Shown here piece after piece: positions 13,748-21,020 of a stretch of DNA of 21,020 nt. Origin of the DNA: an uncultured Bacteroidales bacterium (GTDB lineage Bacteria; Bacteroidota; Bacteroidia; Bacteroidales; Paludibacteraceae); NCBI GenBank assembly GCA_902799875.1, contig CADCCH010000024.1:1-21020 (forward strand). The letters are read 5' to 3'. The number at the start of each line of letters is the position of its first letter. Within the stretch, counting starts at the first letter, position 1. Both the position numbers and the translations under genes were made by a program. The notes under the pieces are model-generated. The model was not told where the DNA came from and did no database searches. It saw only the letters and a program-made list of their open reading frames with translations.

Positions 13748-14359
13748 ATGAAAAAAGAAGAAAAGATTGACGGGCGGTTGTTTAACCCGTATATTATTGA
13801 AGAGCGGCAATTGAACATTACGCAATTAGACGTGTTCAGCCGCTTGATGATGGACCGCATCCTCTTCCTGAGCGGAGAGGTGGTAGGTGACAACATGGAC
13901 ACGCTGGTAGCGCAGTTGCTGTTCTTGGACTCCCTCAACCACGATCCGATTCATCTGTACATCAACTCGCAAGGCGGTGAGGTGTATTCGGGTCTTGAGT
14001 TGATTTCGGTGATGAAATTCATCAAGTCTCCGGTGTACACGACTGTGCTGGGTTTGGCGGCATCGATGGGTGCGGTGATTGCCTCGAGTGGTGAAAAAGG
14101 TCACCGTGCAGCGCTTCCCTACTCGCGCTTTATGATCCATCAACCGAGTTCAGGTATTGGTTACTCGACCTTCAAAGATCAGGCCATCCATCTCAAAGAG
14201 ATGGAGAGTCTGAAGCAGGACTTGTACAAGGTGCTGGCAGAGAACAGTGGTCAGTCCATGGAACAGATTGAAGCGCTCTGCGACCGCGATAAATGGATGA
14301 AAGCGGACGAAGCGATCAAGCTCGGCTTCCTCGACAGCGTCGTAGAACGCAAAGCATAA
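13748..14359 (+). CDS. clpP: ATP-dependent Clp protease proteolytic subunit
   Basis: A 203-residue serine peptidase that forms the tetradecameric chamber used by ClpX or another Clp ATPase. The catalytic triad is readable: Ser106 (GLAASMGA), His131 (FMIHQPSSG) and probably Asp181 (CDRDKWM), with spacings like E. coli ClpP (111, 136, 185). The handle region is normal, with the family motif INSPGG seen as INSQGG. The ATG at 13748 is preferred over an in-frame TTG at 13736, which lies inside the heptamer repeat. Unlike the common tig-clpP-clpX order, this gene follows pepP and no Clp ATPase is adjacent, so it may be a second clpP paralogue. Pairing with an aminopeptidase suggests shared peptide breakdown. 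Confidence 0.93.
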   Translation: MKKEEKIDGRLFNPYIIEERQLNITQLDVFSRLMMDRILFLSGEVVGDNMDTLVAQLLFLDSLNHDPIHLYINSQGGEVYSGLELISVMKFIKSPVYTTVLGLAASMGAVIASSGEKGHRAALPYSRFMIHQPSSGIGYSTFKDQAIHLKEMESLKQDLYKVLAENSGQSMEQIEALCDRDKWMKADEAIKLGFLDSVVERKA

Positions 14360-14360
14360 A

Positions 14361-14390
14361 AAAAATGGCTGCCGTTGAGCAGCCATTTTT
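14361..14390. terminator. Bidirectional terminator between clpP and htpG
   Basis: A perfect 12-bp stem (AAAAATGGCTGC 14361-14372 with 14379-14390) around the loop CGTTGA, with an A-run on the left and T-run on the right, so it can terminate transcripts from both convergent genes. It starts two bases after the clpP stop and ends two bases before the htpG stop. Confidence 0.9.
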
Positions 14391-14392
14391 CA

Positions 14393-16348
14393 TTATAACA
14401 GTTCCACCGATCGGTTGACGAATTTCGCAAGGGCTTCGCCTTTGAGCTGACCACTTGCAAGGAGCGCGATGTCGATGAGTTGTTTGATGCGCTCATCCTC
14501 ACCCTCTAACTTGCAGACAGTCTTGATGACGGTCTCTTTTTTAGGCTCCTCGCCGTCTTTCTCTGCTTTCTTCTCGACCTCTTCCTCTACCTGCTCGCTC
14601 GTCTCTTTTGCCACGAGCTCCTGGATGAGCGGGTGCGCGGTGTTGATAACGAGGTTGTAGCTATCAGGCATCTGACCATAGAAAGCCATTCCTTGCTGGT
14701 GCGCCGCCATCTCTTTCATTCGGCGCATGAACTCATTCTGCGTCAGGAAGACAGGCAATGCGTCAGCTGCAGCTGCTTCGCAGGTTACATTGTAACGCAG
14801 TTTGTCGGCATCACTCGGCAGCAATCCTTCAAACGCCTTCCGCAAACCTTCTTTCTGCTCGTCGGTATAGGTATCTTTGGCGGTTTCTTCCTTCTTGATG
14901 AGGTTCTCGATGGTGTCGGAGTCGATACGCACGAAACGCAGTTTCTCATGTTTCTGCTCGGCCTGCGACATACAGTGTACATCCAACTCACCGTCCATCA
15001 ACAGCACGTCATAACCCTTCGCTTTCGCGCGTTCGACATAGGTATAGTGTGCGTCCGGATCGTTGGTGTAGAGCAGCACGAGGTTACCGTCCTTGTCGGT
15101 CTGCGCGTCCTTCACCTGCGCCTTGTATTCCTCTAAGGTCGCGTACTCACCGTCGAGGTTCTTGTAGAGCGCGAAATCTTTCGCTTTCTCGTAGAACTTC
15201 TCATCGGTCAGCATACCGAACTGGATGAACATCTTGATGTCGTCCCATTTCTTGGCGAACTCGTCTTTATCTGCCTTATAGAGTTCAGCCAGTTTGTCAG
15301 CAACCTTTTTAGTGATGTAACCGCTGATTTTCTTGACGTTATTATCCGACTGCAGATACGAACGACTCACGTTCAGCGGAATATCTGGACTGTCGATCAC
15401 GCCGTGCAGCAACGTCAGGTATTCCGGCACGATATTCTCCACCTCGTCCGTGACGTACACCTGGTTGCAATAGAGTTGGATCTTGTTACGGTGCACATCG
15501 AGATTGGACTTGATCTTCGGGAAGTAGAGGATACCCGTGAGGTTGAACGGGTAGTCCACGTTGAGGTGAATATGGAAAAGCGGCTCGTCCATCTGCATGG
15601 GGTACAACTCGTGGTAGAACTTATCGTAATCCTCATCTTTGAGGTCCGCAGGTTTGCGGGTCCAGGCAGGGTTGATATCATTGATGATATTCTCCTCGTC
15701 GAGTTCGACTTCTTTGCCGTCTTTCCATTCTTTCTTCTTACCGAATGCGATCTCAACCGGCAGGAACTTGCAGTATTTTTTGAGCAGACCTTCGATGGTC
15801 GCATCCTCCAGATACTGACTAAACTCATCGTCTATATGCAGCACGATGTCCGTACCGCGTTCGGCTTTGATGGTATCCTCCATCGTGTATTCCGGGTTGC
15901 CTTCGCAGCTCCAGTGAACGGCCTTCGCATCTTCCTTATAACTCTGGCTGAAAATCTCCACTTTCTTGCTGACCATAAAGGCAGAGTAGAAGCCCAAGCC
16001 GAAATGTCCGATAATAGCCTCAGCCTTATCTTTGTACTGATTCAAGAACTCCTCGGCGCCGGAGAACGCGATCTGGTTGATGTACTTATCTACTTCTTCG
16101 GCTGTCATTCCGATTCCGTGGTCACTCACCGTCAGCGTCTTCTTTTCCTTATTTATACTTACGCGTACGCGCGTATCGCCCAAATCACCTTTGACCTCAC
16201 CTACGGAAGAGAGGGTTTTCAGTTTTTGCGTAGCATCCACGGCGTTAGAGATCAACTCACGCAAGAAGATCTCATGGTCCGAATATAAAAATTTCTTAAT
16301 GACGGGGAAGATATTATCTGATGTTACCCCAATATTACCTTTACTCAT
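14393..16348 (-). CDS. htpG: Chaperone HtpG (bacterial Hsp90)
   Basis: A 651-residue cytosolic ATP-dependent chaperone. The N-terminal GHKL domain begins GNIGVTSDNIFPVIKKFLYSD and shows Glu31 and Asn35 (FLRELISNAVDA), Asp76 (VSDHGIGMT) and the lid glycines IGHFGLGFYSAF. The middle domain has the NVSRSYLQSD block with the ATP-sensing Arg, and the C-terminal dimerisation domain includes the acidic-lysine linker EEVEKKAEKDGEEPKK before NRSVELL. Length is slightly shorter than Bacteroides HtpG (about 680). The reading frame appears intact. It is monocistronic, ends at the bidirectional terminator, and is divergent from the beta-helix gene. Confidence 0.97.
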   Translation of the reverse strand: MSKGNIGVTSDNIFPVIKKFLYSDHEIFLRELISNAVDATQKLKTLSSVGEVKGDLGDTRVRVSINKEKKTLTVSDHGIGMTAEEVDKYINQIAFSGAEEFLNQYKDKAEAIIGHFGLGFYSAFMVSKKVEIFSQSYKEDAKAVHWSCEGNPEYTMEDTIKAERGTDIVLHIDDEFSQYLEDATIEGLLKKYCKFLPVEIAFGKKKEWKDGKEVELDEENIINDINPAWTRKPADLKDEDYDKFYHELYPMQMDEPLFHIHLNVDYPFNLTGILYFPKIKSNLDVHRNKIQLYCNQVYVTDEVENIVPEYLTLLHGVIDSPDIPLNVSRSYLQSDNNVKKISGYITKKVADKLAELYKADKDEFAKKWDDIKMFIQFGMLTDEKFYEKAKDFALYKNLDGEYATLEEYKAQVKDAQTDKDGNLVLLYTNDPDAHYTYVERAKAKGYDVLLMDGELDVHCMSQAEQKHEKLRFVRIDSDTIENLIKKEETAKDTYTDEQKEGLRKAFEGLLPSDADKLRYNVTCEAAAADALPVFLTQNEFMRRMKEMAAHQQGMAFYGQMPDSYNLVINTAHPLIQELVAKETSEQVEEEVEKKAEKDGEEPKKETVIKTVCKLEGEDERIKQLIDIALLASGQLKGEALAKFVNRSVELL

Positions 16349-16379
16349 ATCTATTTAAATTTTCTGATTATTCTAATTA

Positions 16380-16407
16380 ATCGGATTATTCCGATAAGAC
16401 AAATACA
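16380..16407 (-). promoter_or_regulatory. Weak candidate htpG -7 box with inverted repeat in the leader
   Basis: On the minus strand, TGTATTTG (complement of 16400-16407) differs from TAnnTTTG at one position, and no -33 box lies at the right distance. Just downstream, ATCGGA (16380-16385) and TCCGAT (16390-16395) form an inverted repeat near the predicted start. A heat-shock control element is possible, but this is not the CIRCE sequence. Confidence 0.3.
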
Positions 16408-16459
16408 ATTTATGTGCCATGTACAAAATACTGCCATTTTGGCAGAAAATGCAGATTTT

Positions 16460-16491
16460 TTTGCATATCTCAAAAAAAAGTTGTACCTTTG
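16460..16491 (+). promoter_or_regulatory. Promoter of the beta-helix gene, cassette copy 1
   Basis: TTTG (16460-16463), 20 bp, TACCTTTG (16484-16491). The surrounding 54 bp (16442-16495) are almost the same as 20101-20155 upstream of sufT. The ATG at 16499 lies 8 bp after the -7 box, so the leader is 0-4 nt. Confidence 0.85.
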
Positions 16492-16498
16492 CCGCAAA

Positions 16499-19400
16499 AT
16501 GAGAAACACATATTTACACATAGTCCTTCTTTTGTATTTCTTTACACAATGGTGTTTTGCGGATGAGCTTTCGCTGATTCGTTTGTACACACCTGCGGAC
16601 ACTACGGAGTACACGGATTTTCCGACGGCATTGACGAAAGCCAACAAAAGTCCGCAAGCGAAGATGGTTTTATTGGGTGACGTTCGTTTTGCCGGAGGCG
16701 CCAAAACGCAGACGCTTAAGACGAATCTGTTTTTGGATCTGAACGGTTATTCGTTCGGTGACACCCTATTAAACACCAGCCTGCTCTCTTTGGGTATTGA
16801 CACGCTTGGCTTGCATATCACTTCTTCTCGTCCGGGAGGACGCCTTTGGGTTACTCGCCCGAACTACAACGGACGTATTTATGCGGTGTCGGCTAACAGG
16901 GGGCAAGTGAGGATTGATTCGATCTATATTGAGGCAGAGAACCTATGCGATTCAATGATGCCGAGTGCGGCTGTGACAGCCGTGAACATAGGTACTCTCG
17001 CTTCGTTGCAGATGCAAGACTGCGCAATTCGGGTGCAGAGTAGCGGTGGGGCTTATGGGGTAAGCATGAATGCTCCGGATACGCTCCCTCTGTCGAGGGT
17101 CGTACGCACGCGGATACAGGTCACAGGCCGCCAGCAAGTCACCGGTGTATTGAACAAAGGACTTCTGGAAATGGAAGATGACACGGTGAGTGTACAGACG
17201 ACGTTCAATACCTGTTACGGCTATCACGCCTACGGGGCGACTGCCAACTGCCACATGTCGCGTTGTTCATTTACCGCCCAAGCAGGCTCCATCACGGCCT
17301 GTGGTGCTTTCTCGCAGTTAGGCGATCTCTACGCGGAGGACTGTGTATTTGACGCCTCCTGTCGCATGGACACGGCGACAGTTGTGACAGGTAGCAGTAC
17401 GCGTGCGATCGGTGCCGGCGCCGGATATACGACCTCTCTGCAGCGTTGTGTACTAAGCTCCAGGGGCCTTCGTCCGTTGCTGGCCAAGAGTATCCATGCC
17501 ATCTCCGGCAACACCTCTTCCGTGCTACAAGTAGAAGATTGCGAGTTGTTCACCGAAGGCGCGGAATATGTATATGGTCTCACGAACGGTAGCCAGATGC
17601 AGATCCGTAATTGCCGCATCCGAGTGGACTGCAAGGAAAGTCCGACATACGGCATTTTCATCAACAACTACCGTGACACCACCGTTCAGGCGGATGCGCG
17701 CGCAACGATAGAAGATACGTATGTCTTATGCACCGCCCGGAACGGTGCGTATCCTGTTTTTTCGAATGCACCGGTGGACTTGATCCGCGACACGGTGATC
17801 TGCCGGGTGGAACAAGAGCGGGCGACTGCTTTCTATGCGGCCCGCGATACGACGTGGCAACATGCGACGCACTGTCTGTTTAGTGCCGAAGCGGGTTATA
17901 TCTCCGCCTACGGCGCCAATATGGCACGAGGTTACCTGGAGGCGGACGATTGTTCATTCATTTGTAAGGCACGCCAAGACACAGCACAAATCAAAATGAC
18001 GGATTGTTCGGCGCGCGGCATTGCAATCAGCGCTAATGGTATGGCAACGCTTCGACGTTGTACGATTCAGGCGCAAGGCACAAACCCGTCGGCGGCTCGG
18101 GGTGTTAACGGCATCACCGGCAATGCATCCGCCCGGTTGAGAATAGAAGACTGCTTCATTACCGCACATGGAGCGGAGAACACGTACGGTATAAATAACG
18201 GCTGTCAATTGGACGTAACGCGTTGTCACATTGACGTGCGTTCCGCCGGCAACACGGCGTACTGCATCAACACGCAGGCTCCCAAAGAAGACAGCGACAC
18301 CGTTCGGGTGCGCGATTGTTATCTCAAAGCACAGGCACAGGACAAAGCTTTTGTGATCAATAATAACACCAAGGCTTATGGAAGGATGTTTTTGTACGGC
18401 GGTTACTACTCCGAACGGGAGTACCTGTCCAAGTACTTACCGCAAGGGTCATGTGTCTATAAAATCTCGTCCGGACCGGAGTATGCAGCAGGATATAATT
18501 ACGTCATTCGTCCGATTGCCAATCCCGGTGTACCGGTAGCCAAGTTGTACCTGAACGGTCAATTGGTGAATACGTACAACCGTCTGTCGGATGCTTTGGA
18601 GTACATGCAGTTCAATGAGGGGGCATACACGACGGTGGTGGAAAGCAGTTGCCAATTAGGTGCGGGTACGTACTATATTCCCGACTATGCCACCTTGGTA
18701 ATCGCGCATCAGGAGGGGCAATCATCTGCTATCGGCACAACGGCTGCACGTTCCTCTACCGCCGATCGCAATCGGAAAGAGTATGCACGTGTGGAAATGT
18801 TGGATAACGCCTCATTGATCGTAGAAGGAGTGCTGGAGGTAAGCGCAATGCAGCAAGATGAGAATGATGCCGTCGGCACTGTATCCGGAACAACGGGGTA
18901 CGGACATTTGCATCTGGCGCCCTCCGCTTCTATCACTATGGAGAGCGGCGCGAAACTACAGGCCTGGGGATATATCACCGGAACGGGAACGATCGAGGCG
19001 CTGTCCGGTTCACAGATACGCGAGTTCTTACAGATAGGTGACTGGAAAGGGGGAGCGATCACGCATGACATGCTCAACAACACACAACACGTCTTCCCGA
19101 TTACCCATTTCTTCTACCAAAATATCGAATGTCCGATTGTTTACCACAAAGGTTGCAGGGCGTACGGTTCCAGTTTTATGATGATCAGCTCGCTTGCCGC
19201 CACACACGACGACATCCGGCTTATTGACAACAGGGAAGCACTCTTTGTGATAGCGGACGAAGCCAATGAGAACACGTATGTCCGTAAAGAGTACGATCCG
19301 CTTACCGACCGGATTATCTGGTCCGCGTACGGAGATGTATCCATAGACCAGCTGAGTATCCGGATAAGCAATCCGTTGGTCAGCAACTTCAGCCTGATCT

Positions 19401-20083
19401 CCACCAACTACGTGCTGCCCGTCGGAACCAACACGACGATCCGGGCACTTTCCGGTACACTGCTCGTACCGCATGACATGGCCCTGCTACCGGGTTGCAT
19501 CATGGAAGTGCTGCCCCAAGCAGAGCTCCGTATTCCAGATGGCATTAAGTTGTATGTTTACGACCGGGAACAATGGGGTTCTTTCAACCATAAAGACTAC
19601 CTCACTGTTACCTATTCGCCGAGTTGGAATACCTGTCCCAGAGACACCAATCTCGTTTCCGCCCGCATCGTAACAGGTGGAGACATAACGGTCGAAGGGG
19701 CCTTGTACACAACCGTAAGCGGGGCAGACATCATAGGATGCGATAGTGTCGCGGGACGGATTACATTCGTGAACGGGGCGTCCGAAGAGGAAACCATTTA
19801 CCAATTGGAAGGCTTCTACGAGGACTACTGGTACACCCCTCAAACTGCCATATCCGCCGCCTTACGCAATGCGGACAGCACCTGCGTCTATACCTCCGAT
19901 GCGGAGGCGGGTGACACCTATACGTATCATGAAGGATTATGGCTGGTTCCTCACACAACGGTTGCCACAACGCCTGTTCATTCCACCTCACGCGGTCGAC
20001 TTGTTATGCGGGAAGGCACAATCTATGTCCTAACTCCGGACAATCGCTTCTATTCCCTCCTCGGCATTTCTGCGCATTTCTGA
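16499..20083 (+). CDS. Large secreted right-handed beta-helix protein
   Basis: A 1194-residue exported protein of unknown target. Residues 1-21 form a signal peptide (MRNTYLHIVLLLYFFTQWCFA). Residues about 100-640 consist of beta-helix coils with recurring motifs such as IEDCFI, AEDCVF, IRNCRI and VRDCYL, spaced as in pectate-lyase-like or polymorphic outer-membrane-type folds. No catalytic residues of a known polysaccharide lyase can be pointed to. A duplicated block of about 205 residues is evident: the copy starting near 253 (RCSFTAQAG) matches the copy near 458 (HCLFSAEAG) through to VEDCELFTEGAE / IEDCFITAHGAE and beyond. Residues about 640-1150 form a second beta-rich region. The C-terminus (RLVMREGTIYVLTPDNRFY) resembles the short tail of the LRR protein at 3821 and may be a type IX secretion signal. 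The start at 16499 is set by the promoter immediately upstream. Adhesin or cell-surface structure is the best guess. Confidence 0.82.
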   Translation: MRNTYLHIVLLLYFFTQWCFADELSLIRLYTPADTTEYTDFPTALTKANKSPQAKMVLLGDVRFAGGAKTQTLKTNLFLDLNGYSFGDTLLNTSLLSLGIDTLGLHITSSRPGGRLWVTRPNYNGRIYAVSANRGQVRIDSIYIEAENLCDSMMPSAAVTAVNIGTLASLQMQDCAIRVQSSGGAYGVSMNAPDTLPLSRVVRTRIQVTGRQQVTGVLNKGLLEMEDDTVSVQTTFNTCYGYHAYGATANCHMSRCSFTAQAGSITACGAFSQLGDLYAEDCVFDASCRMDTATVVTGSSTRAIGAGAGYTTSLQRCVLSSRGLRPLLAKSIHAISGNTSSVLQVEDCELFTEGAEYVYGLTNGSQMQIRNCRIRVDCKESPTYGIFINNYRDTTVQADARATIEDTYVLCTARNGAYPVFSNAPVDLIRDTVICRVEQERATAFYAARDTTWQHATHCLFSAEAGYISAYGANMARGYLEADDCSFICKARQDTAQIKMTDCSARGIAISANGMATLRRCTIQAQGTNPSAARGVNGITGNASARLRIEDCFITAHGAENTYGINNGCQLDVTRCHIDVRSAGNTAYCINTQAPKEDSDTVRVRDCYLKAQAQDKAFVINNNTKAYGRMFLYGGYYSEREYLSKYLPQGSCVYKISSGPEYAAGYNYVIRPIANPGVPVAKLYLNGQLVNTYNRLSDALEYMQFNEGAYTTVVESSCQLGAGTYYIPDYATLVIAHQEGQSSAIGTTAARSSTADRNRKEYARVEMLDNASLIVEGVLEVSAMQQDENDAVGTVSGTTGYGHLHLAPSASITMESGAKLQAWGYITGTGTIEALSGSQIREFLQIGDWKGGAITHDMLNNTQHVFPITHFFYQNIECPIVYHKGCRAYGSSFMMISSLAATHDDIRLIDNREALFVIADEANENTYVRKEYDPLTDRIIWSAYGDVSIDQLSIRISNPLVSNFSLISTNYVLPVGTNTTIRALSGTLLVPHDMALLPGCIMEVLPQAELRIPDGIKLYVYDREQWGSFNHKDYLTVTYSPSWNTCPRDTNLVSARIVTGGDITVEGALYTTVSGADIIGCDSVAGRITFVNGASEEETIYQLEGFYEDYWYTPQTAISAALRNADSTCVYTSDAEAGDTYTYHEGLWLVPHTTVATTPVHSTSRGRLVMREGTIYVLTPDNRFYSLLGISAHF

Positions 20084-20119
20084 TTTTTGATGCCAAAAGA
20101 GCAGAAAATGCAGAATATA

Positions 20120-20151
20120 TTTGCATATATCAAAAAAAAGCAGTACCTTTG
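20120..20151 (+). promoter_or_regulatory. Promoter of sufT-lpxH, cassette copy 2
   Basis: TTTG (20120-20123), 20 bp, TACCTTTG (20144-20151). The cassette 20101-20155 matches 16442-16495 with only a handful of changes and one single-base gap. Confidence 0.85.
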
Positions 20152-20169
20152 TCGCCGTTTTTACGGCGA
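20152..20169 (+). promoter_or_regulatory. Inverted repeat between the -7 box and the sufT start codon
   Basis: TCGCCGT (20152-20158) and ACGGCGA (20163-20169) pair perfectly around TTTT and end one base before the ATG at 20171. The predicted start point lies within the left arm, so this could act as an operator in DNA or, if transcription starts early enough, as a 5' hairpin hindering ribosome entry. Confidence 0.6.
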
Positions 20170-20170
20170 T

Positions 20171-20485
20171 ATGAACGAGTTTTTAGAAAAAGAAGAAGCG
20201 ATATTGAAAATGCTCAAGACCGTTTTTGACCCCGAGATTCCGGTGAACGTGTACGATCTGGGCCTTATCTACGGTATAGAGATCAAAGACGACGGGGTAT
20301 GCGATATCACGATGACGCTGACGGCGCCTTCGTGTCCCGCCGGCGATTTTATCGTAGAAGATATCCGGCAGAAAGTAGGATCTGTCGATGGTATTAAAGA
20401 CGTGAACGTCACCATTGTCTTTGAACCCGAGTGGAGCAAAGATATGATGAGCGAAGAAGCAAAACTGGAATTAGGATTCTTATGA
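20171..20485 (+). CDS. sufT: SufT / MIP18-family (DUF59) iron-sulfur cluster maturation protein
   Basis: A 104-residue protein of the DUF59/MIP18 family, which helps deliver or mature Fe-S clusters. The hallmark DPEIPVNVYDLGLIYGI (20-36) and LTAPSCPAGD with the conserved Cys55 are present, and the C-terminal VEPEWSKDMMSEEAK-like end (FEPEWSKDMMSEEAKLELGF) is typical of Bacteroidota members. The start at 20171 is used because the next upstream in-frame ATGs lie in or before the promoter. It is encoded alone, away from a suf operon, and overlaps the lpxH start by 4 bp (ATGA). The gene name is by family resemblance. Confidence 0.9.
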   Translation: MNEFLEKEEAILKMLKTVFDPEIPVNVYDLGLIYGIEIKDDGVCDITMTLTAPSCPAGDFIVEDIRQKVGSVDGIKDVNVTIVFEPEWSKDMMSEEAKLELGFL

Positions 20486-21020
20486 TATATTTTTTAAGCG
20501 ATGCCCATCTGGGCAGTCTGGCCATTGAAAAAGGCTGGGCGCACCAGAAAAAACTGATAGACATGTTAGAAGAGATGAGCAAAGATGCCGTCTCGATTTA
20601 CATGCTGGGCGACATGTTTGATTTCTGGATGGAGTATTTTGTGCACGACAAAGCGAAACGTCAGTACCATCCGTTCTGCAAACAGTTGCGTAAGATGACG
20701 AAGAGAGGAATACATATTCATTTCTTCACGGGTAACCACGACTTGTGGACTTTTGGCGGTTTGCAGAAACTGACCGGTGCGGAGATTCATTACGATCCAT
20801 GCACCATCACCCGATACGGCAAATCGCTCTATTTGGCGCACGGAGACGGACTCTTACCCAGAAACTGGCAGGAACACTACCCGAGTCGGGTCCGCAAAAA
20901 AATCCAACATTTCATATTCTTGCGGAAGGTGTTCCAAAATCCGTTCCTGCAATTCCTCTATCGTTGCTTACCGCCTAAAGTAGGTAACTATTTCGGTTAC
21001 AACTGGGCGAAGAAAAGTCG
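20482..21020 (+). CDS. lpxH: UDP-2,3-diacylglucosamine diphosphatase, LpxH type (3' end outside window)
   Basis: The first 179 residues of a calcineurin-like metallophosphatase acting at the membrane in lipid A synthesis, converting UDP-2,3-diacylglucosamine to lipid X and UMP. All visible metal-binding motifs fit: SDAHLG (Asp7, His9), GDMFDFW (Asp44), GNHD (Asn85, His86) and later LAHGDG. The form with DAHLG and GDMFDFW is that of Bacteroidota LpxH. It starts inside the sufT stop codon (ATGA) and therefore depends on the promoter at 20120-20151. No stop occurs before the window ends. Confidence 0.9.
   Translation, partial: MIYFLSDAHLGSLAIEKGWAHQKKLIDMLEEMSKDAVSIYMLGDMFDFWMEYFVHDKAKRQYHPFCKQLRKMTKRGIHIHFFTGNHDLWTFGGLQKLTGAEIHYDPCTITRYGKSLYLAHGDGLLPRNWQEHYPSRVRKKIQHFIFLRKVFQNPFLQFLYRCLPPKVGNYFGYNWAKKS

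Noticed and set aside
15404..16288. Open frame of 294 codons opposite htpG
   Set aside because: Mirror of a highly conserved Hsp90 gene; composition is that of an antisense shadow and no start signals are present.
16412..16498. In-frame N-terminal extension of 29 codons of the beta-helix protein
   Set aside because: It runs through the promoter at 16460-16491 and would hide the signal peptide that begins at the ATG at 16499.

Overview
The window looks like a chromosomal segment of a Bacteroidota bacterium, most likely a gut- or rumen-type Bacteroidales. The evidence is the repeated Bacteroidota promoter pattern (TTTG, 19-20 bp, TAnnTTTG), the lack of clear Shine-Dalgarno sites, a BspA-type leucine-rich repeat protein, DUF2851, a DUF4143 remnant, and Bacteroidota-style LpxH, SufT and HtpG. 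No tRNA, rRNA, CRISPR array, transposase or integrase was seen.

Left part (1-3300): the Lys/Ala-rich tail of an unidentified gene ends in a strong terminator. Two AT-rich accessory genes follow. The first (579-2006) fuses a RibD-like zinc deaminase to a RecG-C-like GHKL ATPase and a winged helix. Its promoter carries a 26-bp near-perfect palindrome over the start point. The second (2163-3281) joins an FRG domain to a HEPN-like C-terminus with an R-x4-H motif. An 11-bp-phased GAGAC repeat lies between them. This pair is the best candidate for an undescribed system, plausibly defence; that function is inferred from domains only.

Middle-left (3300-5800): a candidate structured RNA of about 280 nt has its own promoter and terminator. 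It precedes a secreted BspA-like LRR protein built from near-identical 69-bp repeats. After that comes a DUF4143 ATPase remnant that kept its promoter but lost its ATPase half.

Core part (6021-16348): DUF2851 and an RluA-family pseudouridine synthase (overlapping, +); a YycJ-like metallo-hydrolase, a GT2 polyprenol-phosphate glycosyltransferase and ArgRS (tightly packed, -); PepP-type aminopeptidase and ClpP (+); and HtpG (-). The PepP and hydrolase operons diverge from one shared palindrome that supplies both -33 boxes. A second theme is short tandem repeats of several unrelated families. Some lie in frame inside enzymes: one 22-bp sequence is shared exactly by the pseudouridine synthase and PepP, ArgRS carries five CTAG sites at exact 9-bp spacing, and the PepP stop codon lies in a 7-bp repeat.

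Right part (16442-21020): a 1194-residue secreted beta-helix protein with an internal duplication of about 205 residues is followed by sufT and lpxH (overlapping; lpxH runs off the window). The beta-helix gene and sufT have nearly the same promoter cassette, and the beta-helix mRNA is predicted to be almost leaderless.
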